Below are positions 1 to 7,608 of a stretch of 15,868 nt of DNA, in pieces (the first letter of the stretch is position 1; each line of letters begins with the position of its first letter). The DNA is taken from positions 1 to 15,868 of the forward strand of contig CANGVZ010000012.1 in the NCBI GenBank assembly GCA_947457285.1, in the 5' to 3' direction. A model generated the notes under the pieces. The model saw nothing but the letters and a program-made list of their open reading frames with translations. It made no database searches and was not told where the DNA came from. The DNA comes from Flavobacteriales bacterium. Its GTDB lineage: Bacteria; Bacteroidota; Bacteroidia; Flavobacteriales_D; Sanyastnellaceae. A program made the position numbers and the translations under genes.

Positions 1-1444
1 ACTCCAGATAAAACGCTGCGCCGTGACCCGCTTTACTCCAAAAGAAAACATTGCCACCTGTGTGCTGCATGATGTTTTTCACCATTGCCAATCCCAAACC
101 CGTGCCCGTACTCTTGGTGGTAAAATTTGGGACAAATATTTTCTTTTTTCCTTCTTCAGAAATACCAATACCATTATCAGACACCCGAACGATCACTCGG
201 TTTTTATAACCTCGCACTGCTATATCAATTTTACCTTGCACTCCATCAGGTATAGCCTGCATGGCATTATTAATTAGGTTATTAAATACTCTGATCATTT
301 GTTCTTTATCACCTTTTACCATTGCATTTTCCAAATGGTACTTTCTGTAAGAAAAGTGATAGTTTTTTTGATCGCGATAAATATCCACAACATCATCTAA
401 AACCTTTGTCAAATCCAGTACTTCCAAATTTGGCTTTGGCATTTTCGCGAAATTTGAAAACTCACTGGCGATATGACTGAGTGTATCAATTTGCTCTGTC
501 ATACTTTTTACAAATTGTTTCAAGCGAACATCAAAGTCGGCGCTGCCGTCTTCCCATGAGCGCTGCAGATGTTGCACGCGCAATTTCATTGGTGTGAGCG
601 GATTCTTTATTTCGTGCGCCACTTGCTTAGCCATTTCTCTCCAAGCACTTTCACGTTCTTCTTGTGCCAATAGATTCGCCGACTTCTCCAATTCAAGCAG
701 CATCACATTGTATTGCGACACCAGCGCGCCTATCTCGTCCTCACTATTCCATTCTATTTCGTCATTCTTTCCTCCGAGTTGTATTCCCTTCATTTTTGTC
801 ACAATCTCTTGAAGAGATTTGGTGATGTATGTACTGAGAAGATAGGCCACCACAGCGGCTAATATGAAGAGAATGATATAACTCTGACCTAATTCTTCGA
901 GAAAGCGAATGATATCCTTTCCCTCAAACTCAGAATTCTCATACACTACACCTACTATAGCAATAGGTTTTTCCTCTATATCATTAAAATACCAGTAAGC
1001 ATAGGATAAGTCCTTAGAGTCAATATTTTTTTCCAGTACCGCGCGATTATTCCCAGTCACCAATTGTTTGAGAATCGTATAATTGACTTTTGACGGTGCG
1101 TTCAGCACAGCCATGCTATCAGAGTTTGTTGAAATCAAGTAATTGCCCCTCAGATCATACATCACAATGAATAGATTGTGTACATCCGAAAGTTCACATA
1201 TCTTTTCACTGAATTGGTAGAGGATACTGTCCGACGACATATAACCTCCATTTTGATTGAGGAAGTAGGTCATCGAAGCCTTCACGGCCTTCTCCTTTCT
1301 CTCCAGACGCTGCATATTGTACTTTTCACTTTGTTCGAAGTGATCATACAATGCGATTCCTCCGGTGACCAAAAATGAAACAAGAATCATCGCCAACATG
1401 GAGACGTATATTCTCAATCGGAGGGTAAGTCGTGGGCGCCGCAT
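1..1444 (-). CDS. NtrY-like membrane sensor histidine kinase (3' end cut by window edge)
   Basis: Two-component sensor kinase, read leftward from ATG at 1442-1444 and open to the window edge (481 codons), so only the last few residues should be missing. One membrane helix lies near residues 8-28 and a second near 180-205, enclosing a sensor region of about 150 residues that I do not recognise. A HAMP-like linker follows. The H box reads VAHEIKNPLTPMK with the phospho-accepting His at residue 277. The N box NLINNAMQAI is near residue 388, the G1 box is DNGIGI, and the G2 box GTGLGLAMVK begins near residue 447. The HEIKNPLTP form of the H box is typical of the NtrY subfamily. No response regulator is visible, so partner and signal are unknown. 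It sits 103 nt beyond atpG behind a terminator and is probably transcribed separately. The kinase call is secure; the NtrY likeness is inferred from the H box. Confidence 0.93.
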   Translation of the reverse strand, partial: MRRPRLTLRLRIYVSMLAMILVSFLVTGGIALYDHFEQSEKYNMQRLERKEKAVKASMTYFLNQNGGYMSSDSILYQFSEKICELSDVHNLFIVMYDLRGNYLISTNSDSMAVLNAPSKVNYTILKQLVTGNNRAVLEKNIDSKDLSYAYWYFNDIEEKPIAIVGVVYENSEFEGKDIIRFLEELGQSYIILFILAAVVAYLLSTYITKSLQEIVTKMKGIQLGGKNDEIEWNSEDEIGALVSQYNVMLLELEKSANLLAQEERESAWREMAKQVAHEIKNPLTPMKLRVQHLQRSWEDGSADFDVRLKQFVKSMTEQIDTLSHIASEFSNFAKMPKPNLEVLDLTKVLDDVVDIYRDQKNYHFSYRKYHLENAMVKGDKEQMIRVFNNLINNAMQAIPDGVQGKIDIAVRGYKNRVIVRVSDNGIGISEEGKKKIFVPNFTTKSTGTGLGLAMVKNIMQHTGGNVFFWSKAGHGAAFYLE

Positions 1445-1500
1445 GCTTCAAATGTCGCAATTTTCAAGCCACTTAAATCAAAGAGAGGAATTATTCGGAA

Positions 1501-1529
1501 TAAAAAAAGGGCTCGATGACGAGCCCTTT
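1501..1529 (-). terminator. Rho-independent terminator of the atp operon
   Basis: A perfect 10-bp inverted repeat (arms at 1506-1515 and 1520-1529, arm AAAGGGCTCG) encloses a 4-nt loop. On the minus strand it is followed by a T run, covering 1502-1508, that partly belongs to the stem. It starts 19 nt after the atpG stop codon and points the same way as the operon, so it should end atp transcription before the kinase gene. Confidence 0.93.
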
Positions 1530-1547
1530 CCTTCAATATTTTAACTA

Positions 1548-2423
1548 TTATCCTTTCAAAGCATCAGCACCAGCAACGATCTCAAGGATTTCGTTTGTAA
1601 TGGCCGCTTGACGCGCTTTGTTATAGGTAATTTTCAAGTCCTTCACCAACGCACCAGCGTTATCGGTTGCTTTATGCATCGCAGTCATACGCGCTCCATG
1701 TTCTGAGGCATTGCTATCCAACAAAGCCTTGAACAATTGAACCTTTAAAGAACGAGGAATCAAGTCTTCCAAAATTTGTTCTTTCGTTGGTTCGTAGATA
1801 TACTCCACTTTAGAAGTTGAGGCACCTGCTGTCATTGGCATTACTGGCAAAAACTGTTCGTGCTTAATCTCCTGAGCGGCTGCGTTTTTGAAGCTATTGT
1901 ATACCAATACGACTTTGTCAAATTTCCCTTTTGCATATTGACTCATAATCGTTTCAGCAATAGCAGAAGCGTTGCCGAAAGTTAATTTATCAAAGATGCT
2001 GTATGGAGTTTCGCCAAAGCCCTCATTGTAGTGATGCGAAGTCTTTTTATAAGCATCAAATGCCTTTTTACCTAGTGAAAGAATCTTCACATTAGCTCCG
2101 GCATATTGACCCTTCAGACTTGTTTTTATGTCTTTAAGGACGTTGTTGTTGAAACCACCGCAAAGACCTCTGTTACTAGTTATTGCTACCACTAACACGT
2201 TCTTCACCTCTCTTTGCGTGCTGTACACTCCGTCGTTTCCATCGAGCGTAGCGCTCACGTTTCCGAGGATTTCTTGAAGCTTGAGAGAATACGGTCTCAT
2301 ACGGGTAATTGCATCCTGTGCGCGCTTCAATTTGGCCGCTGATACCATCTTCATTGCAGATGTAATCTGCATGGTGGAGTTTACAGAGGTAATTCTAATG
2401 CGTATTTCCTTCAGGTTTGCCAT
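1548..2423 (-). CDS. atpG: ATP synthase F1 subunit gamma
   Basis: Central rotor stalk of F1, coupling c-ring rotation to catalysis in the beta subunits. The protein has 291 residues, close to the usual length. The N-terminal coiled-coil helix carries the family signature (RIRITSVNSTMQITSAMKMV, then AAKLKRAQ). The matching C-terminal helix ends the protein (NKARQAAITNEILEIVAGA). The middle has the Rossmann-like segment with SNRGLCGGFN. The start is preceded by a purine-rich AAGGAAGGCGGG stretch, one of the few Shine-Dalgarno-like sites in the window. It is the last gene of the operon, 24 nt after atpA, and is followed by a terminator. The usual next genes atpD and atpC are absent here. Confidence 0.97.
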   Translation of the reverse strand: MANLKEIRIRITSVNSTMQITSAMKMVSAAKLKRAQDAITRMRPYSLKLQEILGNVSATLDGNDGVYSTQREVKNVLVVAITSNRGLCGGFNNNVLKDIKTSLKGQYAGANVKILSLGKKAFDAYKKTSHHYNEGFGETPYSIFDKLTFGNASAIAETIMSQYAKGKFDKVVLVYNSFKNAAAQEIKHEQFLPVMPMTAGASTSKVEYIYEPTKEQILEDLIPRSLKVQLFKALLDSNASEHGARMTAMHKATDNAGALVKDLKITYNKARQAAITNEILEIVAGADALKG

Positions 2424-2447
2424 TTCCCGCCTTCCTTATGAATTCTA

Positions 2448-4025
2448 TTAATTGTATTTGCTTGTGAGTTCCTTAGCTACATTCTCCAACACATTGGTCA
2501 ATTCATCAGAGAATTGTCCAGCGCGCAATGCATCCAATACATCGCGGTGCTTGAGATCCATGTAAGTGAGGAATTCTTCTTCAAACGCTTTCATTTTCTC
2601 TACTGGTACTTTTGCTACGAGGCCTTTTGTACCGAGATAGATAATCGCAATTTGCTTTTCTACAGAAAGTGGAGCATTTTGACCTTGCTTCAAAATTTCC
2701 ACGTTGCGGCGACCCTTTTCGATAACGAACTTCGTTGCATCATCGAGGTCAGAACCGAACTTTGCAAACGCTTCCAATTCGCGGAACTGCGCTTGGTCAA
2801 GTTTGAGGGTACCTGCTACTTTCTTCATTGACTTGATCTGAGCAGAACCACCCACGCGGCTTACGCTGATACCCACGTTGATCGCAGGACGCACACCGGC
2901 GTTGAAGAGGTTAGATTCTAAGAAGATCTGACCGTCAGTGATAGAGATTACGTTTGTTGGGATATACGCAGATACGTCACCCGCTTGTGTTTCAATAATT
3001 GGGAGAGCTGTAAGTGAACCACCACCGCGCACCTTACCTTGTAGGCTTGGAGGAAGGTCATTCATTTTTTCAGCTACGCTCTGAGTGGCGTTGATCTTAG
3101 CTGCGCGCTCGAGCAAGCGGCTGTGCAAGTAGAAAACGTCACCAGGATAAGCTTCACGTCCTGGAGGACGACGAAGTAGAAGTGATACCTCACGGTAAGC
3201 TACCGCTTGTTTTGATAAATCATCATACACAATGAGTGCAGGACGACCAGTATCACGGAAATATTCTCCAATCGCTACACCCGCAAAAGGAGCGTAGAAC
3301 TGAAGTGGAGCGGGTTCAGAAGCAGTAGCCGCTACTACGCAGGTATAAGCCATCGCGCCAGCGTCTTCAAGAGTCTTCACAGTACCCGCTACGGTTGAAC
3401 CTTTTTGACCTACGGCAACGTAGATACAAAATACTGGTTCGCCCTTATCATAAAATTCTTTTTGGTTGATAATGGTATCGATGGCCACAGTGGTCTTACC
3501 TGTCTGACGGTCACCGATGATCAATTCGCGCTGACCTCTTCCGATTGGAATCATCGCATCGATTGCTTTGATACCTGTTTGAAGTGGCTCGTTTACTGGC
3601 TGACGGTAGATTACCCCAGGAGCTTTACGCTCGAGTGGCATTTCAAACAATTCACCAGAGATTGGACCTTTACCATCGATTGGCTCTCCAAGTGTGTTTA
3701 CAACACGACCAAGCATACCCTCACCCGCCATGATAGACGCGATGCGGTTTGTACGCTTAACGGTTGAACCCTCTTTAAGATCACCAGAAGGTCCGAGCAA
3801 TACAGCACCCACGTTATCTTCTTCCAGGTTGAGCGCGATACCGCGAACACCGTTTTCAAACTCGATCAATTCACCTGACTGAACGTTAGAAAGCCCGTAA
3901 ATACGAGCGATACCATCACCTACTTGGAGGATGCTACCTACTTCTTGGAGTTCAGCTTCGGATTTAAAACCGGCTAATTGCTCACGCAAAATTGCAGATA
4001 CTTCTGCAGGTTTAACTTCTGCCAT
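2448..4025 (-). CDS. atpA: ATP synthase F1 subunit alpha
   Basis: Regulatory nucleotide-binding subunit of the F1 hexamer; it alternates with beta, which is not coded here. The protein has 525 residues. The N-terminal beta-barrel domain covers roughly 1-100 (LQVGDGIARIYGL near 34). The Walker A motif GDRQTGKT is at 171-178 and the Walker B region ALIVYDDLSKQ is near 263-273. The conserved Arg that reaches the neighbouring catalytic site is R390, in the motif SVSRVGGSAQ. A segment near 313-335 (NATQSVAEKMNDLPPSLQGK) is longer than in E. coli alpha by my recollection of that protein and probably explains part of the extra length; this is not a measured alignment. It lies between atpH (40 nt upstream) and atpG (24 nt downstream). 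Confidence 0.98.
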   Translation of the reverse strand: MAEVKPAEVSAILREQLAGFKSEAELQEVGSILQVGDGIARIYGLSNVQSGELIEFENGVRGIALNLEEDNVGAVLLGPSGDLKEGSTVKRTNRIASIMAGEGMLGRVVNTLGEPIDGKGPISGELFEMPLERKAPGVIYRQPVNEPLQTGIKAIDAMIPIGRGQRELIIGDRQTGKTTVAIDTIINQKEFYDKGEPVFCIYVAVGQKGSTVAGTVKTLEDAGAMAYTCVVAATASEPAPLQFYAPFAGVAIGEYFRDTGRPALIVYDDLSKQAVAYREVSLLLRRPPGREAYPGDVFYLHSRLLERAAKINATQSVAEKMNDLPPSLQGKVRGGGSLTALPIIETQAGDVSAYIPTNVISITDGQIFLESNLFNAGVRPAINVGISVSRVGGSAQIKSMKKVAGTLKLDQAQFRELEAFAKFGSDLDDATKFVIEKGRRNVEILKQGQNAPLSVEKQIAIIYLGTKGLVAKVPVEKMKAFEEEFLTYMDLKHRDVLDALRAGQFSDELTNVLENVAKELTSKYN

Positions 4026-4065
4026 TTGTCAGAATATTTTTTTATGTATAAAAAAACCTGAACTC

Positions 4066-4626
4066 TTAGAGCACAGGCACATAAGGGTTCTTTTCGAACT
4101 CTCTTTTCAAACTTTTTATCTCGCCAGAAACGGAAGCGTCATAGCGGTGGTCTCCCACTTGAAGCACGAACCCTCCGATCAATTCGGGGTCAATAGACTC
4201 ATTCATTTCGATGGTCATGCCATTGGACAACTTACCTGCCAAGGCAGCAATCTTCGTGCGAGTATCCGCATCGAGAGGCACTGCACTCACCACATTTGCG
4301 GTAATGACATTGCGATAAGTTTTCACTTGCTCCACATAAGAAGCAGCGATTTCACCAAGCATGCTTTCTCTGCCTTTGCGCGTCAAAAGTTCCACAAACA
4401 TCGCTGTCATTTCACTTACCTTTCCATTAAAAATAGCGTTCAACACGCGCATTTTAGTGTCGGGCTTGATAACAGGACTTTGAAGAAGAATCTTTAACTC
4501 GCGATTTTCAGCGACCACGCCAGCAATTAGTTCCATATCCGTATATACCTCATCCACCTTCCCTTTCTCAGTGCTGAGAATGAGTAGTGACTTAGCATAT
4601 CGGGTTGAAATTCTTATTCCTTTCAT
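4066..4626 (-). CDS. atpH: ATP synthase F1 subunit delta (OSCP-like)
   Basis: Part of the peripheral stalk that joins the top of the alpha/beta hexamer to the b subunits. The 186 residues match the family in length. The N-terminal half is helical (ISTRYAKSLLILSTEKGKVDEVY). The C-terminal part carries the usual delta motif, ending in IDPELIGGFVLQVGDHRYDASVSG and then a helix. The start is two bases after the atpF stop codon, which implies coupled translation. The position between atpF and atpA matches standard atp gene order. Confidence 0.95.
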   Translation of the reverse strand: MKGIRISTRYAKSLLILSTEKGKVDEVYTDMELIAGVVAENRELKILLQSPVIKPDTKMRVLNAIFNGKVSEMTAMFVELLTRKGRESMLGEIAASYVEQVKTYRNVITANVVSAVPLDADTRTKIAALAGKLSNGMTIEMNESIDPELIGGFVLQVGDHRYDASVSGEIKSLKREFEKNPYVPVL

Positions 4627-4628
4627 GG

Positions 4629-5126
4629 TTAATTAGCGCTAAAATCGGCAGCCATTGATTGATTAAGAGCCTTTTGTTTTTCGGCATCCGTGAGTTTTTC
4701 TCTCACCAATTTCTCAGCGATATCAACAGAGAGTGTAGCCACAGAATTTTTCAATTCTGTAATTGCAGCTTTCTTTTGATTCTCGATCTCCGCGCGAGCG
4801 GCAGCGAGCATACGATCAGCATCAGCCTGTGTTTTAGCCAGTGCTTCAGCGCGCATTTTGTCCGCAATAGCTTTCGCATCTTTGAGGATGTTGTCGCGTT
4901 CATCACGAGCTTGGCGCAGCAAGTCTTCATTGCCAGCCTGAAGCTTAGCCATTTCTTTGCGCGCTCTTTCTGCTTCATTCAAAGCGTTGGAGATTCCTTC
5001 CTCGCGATCTTTCAAAGACTGCAAGATAGGAGTCCATGCCATTTTGTATAGCAGGAAGAATACGATAAGGAACGAGATACTCGCCCAAAACACGGTACCT
5101 ACGGATACACTGAGCAAACCTTCCAT
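4629..5126 (-). CDS. atpF: ATP synthase Fo subunit b
   Basis: Membrane-anchored half of the peripheral stalk, which stops F1 from turning with the rotor. The 165-residue protein has one N-terminal membrane helix (about residues 10-27, rich in I, F, L and V). A long charged helix follows, rich in Ala, Glu, Lys and Arg (for example ALNEAERARKEMAKLQ), as expected for the right-handed coiled coil of b. Only one b gene is present, so the stalk is presumably a homodimer. It lies 34 nt after atpE and 2 nt before atpH in the same transcript. Confidence 0.96.
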   Translation of the reverse strand: MEGLLSVSVGTVFWASISFLIVFFLLYKMAWTPILQSLKDREEGISNALNEAERARKEMAKLQAGNEDLLRQARDERDNILKDAKAIADKMRAEALAKTQADADRMLAAARAEIENQKKAAITELKNSVATLSVDIAEKLVREKLTDAEKQKALNQSMAADFSAN

Positions 5127-5160
5127 TTTCTGAGGTTTTCGGATTTAAATAAACACTTAA

Positions 5161-5406
5161 TTATCCAAGAGCAACGAGGAGACACACGATCACCGCGAAA
5201 AGAGCAACACCCTCAACGAGAGCGGCAGCAACGATCATGTTCGCACGTAGATCTCCAGTAGCTTCTGGCTGACGAGCCATAGACTCAAGAGCAGTGCCAC
5301 CGATACGGCCTACACCGATACCAGCTCCAATTGCAGAAAGACCTGCGCCGATACCAGCCAAACCTTGATTCATAAGTGTGTCCAACAAAACTGTAAGAAA
5401 TTCCAT
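5161..5406 (-). CDS. atpE: ATP synthase Fo subunit c (proton-type)
   Basis: Builds the rotating c ring. The 81-residue hairpin has helix 1 rich in Gly (GIGAGLSAIGAGIGVGR), the polar loop ARQPEA at about 44-49, and helix 2 carrying the ion-binding carboxylate Glu65 (AALVEGVALFA). The Na+-type ligands known from Ilyobacter and Propionigenium are missing: the Gln in helix 1 is Val32, and the Ser/Thr next to the Glu are Gly66 and Val67. This points to proton coupling; it is an inference from established c-ring signatures. Arg34 in helix 1 is a charged residue facing the loop side. It follows atpB by 27 nt. Confidence 0.97.
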   Translation of the reverse strand: MEFLTVLLDTLMNQGLAGIGAGLSAIGAGIGVGRIGGTALESMARQPEATGDLRANMIVAAALVEGVALFAVIVCLLVALG

Positions 5407-5433
5407 TGTTGTATGGTTTAAATTATTGAATTT

Positions 5434-6672
5434 TTAATGATGTTCATCGTCATGATGGTGTTCAACATTGGCATCACCAAAGTAGAGTGCAGCCAACAGC
5501 GTAAATACGTACGCCTGAAGAAATGCAACCAACAATTCGATGAAGAACATGAATACCATGAATAATACCGCACCTACTCCCACGCCATATCCAGCCACTG
5601 CATTGTTTTGACCAAAGAGGAGCACAAGACTCACGAAAGCCAAAATAATGATGTGACCAGCTGTGATATTTGCCGTCAAACGCACCATCAATACGATAGG
5701 CTTTTGGAAAATACTCACAAATTCTATTGGTACGAGAATAAACTTAATTGGAAGTGGCACTCCGGGAGGCCAAAGAATGTGACCCCAGTAGTGCTTGTTA
5801 CCGCTTACTGTAGTAATTATAAACACGAACGCAGCCAATACTAAAGTAATGCTGAGTGTACCTGTTACGTTGAGACCGCCAATAAATGGAATCAATCCAA
5901 GAAGGTTCGAAATCCAAATAAAGAAAAATACCGTCAATAAGAATGGAACGTATTTATGAGCCTTCTTCTTACCAATAGAAGGAACCGCAACCTCATCTTT
6001 AATAAATAAAATGAATGGCTCTATTGCGTTTTGAAGACCTGTTGGTGCCTGCCCTGGACGACGTTTGTATGAATTAGCAATGCTTCTAAAGATGATCACC
6101 ATTAGAATAAGCGCCAAAAACATACCAGCCACGTTCTTAGTAATCGAGAAATCCAAAGGCTTCACGTGCTCGGCATGGGCATCTTCAATAACAGGAGCGC
6201 TCATCACCATGAGGGAATCCACTGGAGCCGTCACCACAGCGCTTGAATCAACAGATGCATAAGCCACAGGTGTCACATTGTGTGCATCACCATGTTCGTG
6301 ACTGTGACCACCAACAATATGAATGATTTCGTGATGATTTTCATAAGTCGTGCCTGATGACGCAGTGTACGGCTTGAACTTCAATTCTCCGTGTGAATCA
6401 AAACCATCCCAAAAATTGCTTGACGAGAAAATGTCAACGTGGCCATCATGAATTAAAATAACTGGAAGTGGGATGTAAATACTACCAATAATGTGAATTT
6501 GGTGACCATCGCTGATGTGGTGCATGATCATTTCACCAGGTTTGAAACCTTCATCTTCACCATGCGCCTCTCCGCCACCTGCAAACACCGTAAGTGAAGA
6601 CCATAACATTGCTATGGCGAAAACAGTGATTTTTGCTGCTGAGCGGACAATACTATTTGAAGTGAGTTGCAT
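5434..6672 (-). CDS. atpB: ATP synthase Fo subunit a with signal peptide and His-rich periplasmic extension
   Basis: Stator subunit that carries the two proton half-channels beside the c ring. I chose the ATG at 6670-6672 (412 residues, MQLTSNSIV...). It begins a clear signal peptide that would be cut near Ala-Gly-Gly about residue 31, and a promoter lies just upstream. About 150 periplasmic residues with some 17 His follow before the first core helix near residue 181. The core has helices near 241-263, 272-289, 339-354 and 366-398. The essential Arg is R331 (LMVRLTANITAGH). The E. coli Glu219/His245 pair is swapped to H340/E379, a swap known from other a subunits. Q386 follows in the last helix. 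The C terminus is again His/Asp-rich. At 412 residues it is much longer than the E. coli protein (271). It is the first gene of the operon. Confidence 0.95.
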   Translation of the reverse strand: MQLTSNSIVRSAAKITVFAIAMLWSSLTVFAGGGEAHGEDEGFKPGEMIMHHISDGHQIHIIGSIYIPLPVILIHDGHVDIFSSSNFWDGFDSHGELKFKPYTASSGTTYENHHEIIHIVGGHSHEHGDAHNVTPVAYASVDSSAVVTAPVDSLMVMSAPVIEDAHAEHVKPLDFSITKNVAGMFLALILMVIIFRSIANSYKRRPGQAPTGLQNAIEPFILFIKDEVAVPSIGKKKAHKYVPFLLTVFFFIWISNLLGLIPFIGGLNVTGTLSITLVLAAFVFIITTVSGNKHYWGHILWPPGVPLPIKFILVPIEFVSIFQKPIVLMVRLTANITAGHIIILAFVSLVLLFGQNNAVAGYGVGVGAVLFMVFMFFIELLVAFLQAYVFTLLAALYFGDANVEHHHDDEHH

Positions 6673-6699
6673 GCGGTTATCCCTTTGAAAAATGCGCGG

Positions 6700-6707
6700 C
6701 AAAAGTA
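6700..6707 (-). promoter_or_regulatory. Putative -7 element of the atp operon promoter
   Basis: The minus strand reads TACTTTTG, a full match to the Bacteroidota -7 consensus TAnnTTTG. A start site about 6 nt downstream would leave a leader of roughly 20 nt before atpB. The -33 region is weak: the expected place, near 6727-6731, has only a T run. An overlapping palindromic stretch (6712-6723) lies in the spacer. Confidence 0.6.
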
Positions 6708-6784
6708 TGCACGATATCGATATAAAAAAGCATATCTGAAAAAAAAATATAAAATACCTGCAAATGCGGTATTTTCGAAGCTTA

Positions 6785-6792
6785 TATATTTG
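6785..6792 (+). promoter_or_regulatory. Putative -7 element of the AIM24-mnmH-selD promoter
   Basis: TATATTTG matches the Bacteroidota -7 consensus fully and lies 21 nt before the ATG at 6814, leaving a short leader. No good TTG is found 19-21 nt upstream. It is divergent from the atp promoter, with about 80 nt between the two -7 boxes. Confidence 0.55.
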
Positions 6793-6813
6793 TTCCAATA
6801 ATAAAATACAACA

Positions 6814-7605
6814 ATGAGAAATAACCATGAAATAGACTACCGCATTTTTGGAGAAGAAATGCAATGTGTGGAGATTGAATTGGACCCGCAAGAGACGGTG
6901 GTGGCCGAGTCTGGAGCTTTTATGTACATGGATAATGGCATTGAAATGCAGACCATTTTTGGTGATGGCTCTAAGCAGGGAGGTGGGTTTTTGGACAAAT
7001 TATGGGGCGCTGGAAAGCGCTTGCTGACTGGAGAAAGCCTATTCATGACTGCATTTACTCATACTACCCAAGGAAAAGCGAAAGTCGCCTTTGCATCTCC
7101 TTATCCAGGAAAGATCATTCCTCTTGACCTTCAACAGTTAGGGGGCAAAATAATTTGTCAAAAAGATTCATTCTTGTGTGCTGCAAAAGGAGTGGCCATC
7201 GGAATTGAGTGGCAGCGCAAGCTTGGCACAGGACTCTTCGGTGGTGAGGGATTCATCATGCAAAAGGTAGAAGGTGACGGAATGGCTTTCTGCCATGCCG
7301 GGGGACATATCATCGAAAGGGAGCTCAAGCCAGGAGAGTCTTTGCGTATCGATACAGGATGTATTGTGGCCTACACATCAGGAATTGACTTCGATATTAA
7401 GTTTGTAGGCGGCATTAAAAACACCTTGTTCGGAGGGGAAGGCGTATTTTTCGCGGTGCTTTCCGGACCGGGCAAAGTTTGGCTTCAAACACTCCCCATC
7501 TCTCGTCTCGCATCACGAATGATGCAATATGGCGGTGGCAACAGACGTGAAGAAGGAAGTATTCTCGGAGGTTTGGGAAATCTCCTGGACGGTGATGGAC
7601 GCTAA
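6814..7605 (+). CDS. AIM24/TIGR00266 family protein of unknown function
   Basis: A 263-residue soluble protein of the AIM24 (DUF124, TIGR00266) family. These proteins form a trimer-like beta-barrel and have no agreed bacterial function. The sequence shows the family pattern well: an N-terminal strand with MQCVEIELDPQETVVAESG, the segment GAGKRLLTGESLFMTAFT near residues 66-83, a Gly-rich stretch GLFGGEGFIMQKVEGDG near 141-157, and the repeated GGEGVFFAVLSGPGKVWLQT towards the end. No signal peptide or membrane helix is visible. It is the first gene of a plus-strand unit, ending 3 nt before mnmH. Co-transcription with mnmH and selD is likely, but nothing in the protein links it to selenium. 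Confidence 0.9.
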   Translation: MRNNHEIDYRIFGEEMQCVEIELDPQETVVAESGAFMYMDNGIEMQTIFGDGSKQGGGFLDKLWGAGKRLLTGESLFMTAFTHTTQGKAKVAFASPYPGKIIPLDLQQLGGKIICQKDSFLCAAKGVAIGIEWQRKLGTGLFGGEGFIMQKVEGDGMAFCHAGGHIIERELKPGESLRIDTGCIVAYTSGIDFDIKFVGGIKNTLFGGEGVFFAVLSGPGKVWLQTLPISRLASRMMQYGGGNRREEGSILGGLGNLLDGDGR

Positions 7606-7608
7606 ATC

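Noticed and set aside
1448..1485. TTTG and GACATTTG upstream of the kinase start on the minus strand
   Set aside because: The -7 match is imperfect and ends only 4 nt before the start codon, leaving no leader, so I did not call a promoter.
3931..4497. 188-codon open frame on the plus strand across atpA and atpH
   Set aside because: It is antisense to two certain genes and its translation shows no family motifs. The same holds for the plus-strand frames at 2514-2831, 3405-3767 and 4659-5051.
6673..6891. Upstream extension of the atpB reading frame by 73 codons
   Set aside because: It overlaps the start of the divergent AIM24 gene and runs through both promoter sites. The ATG at 6672 begins a proper signal peptide, so the extension is not real coding sequence.
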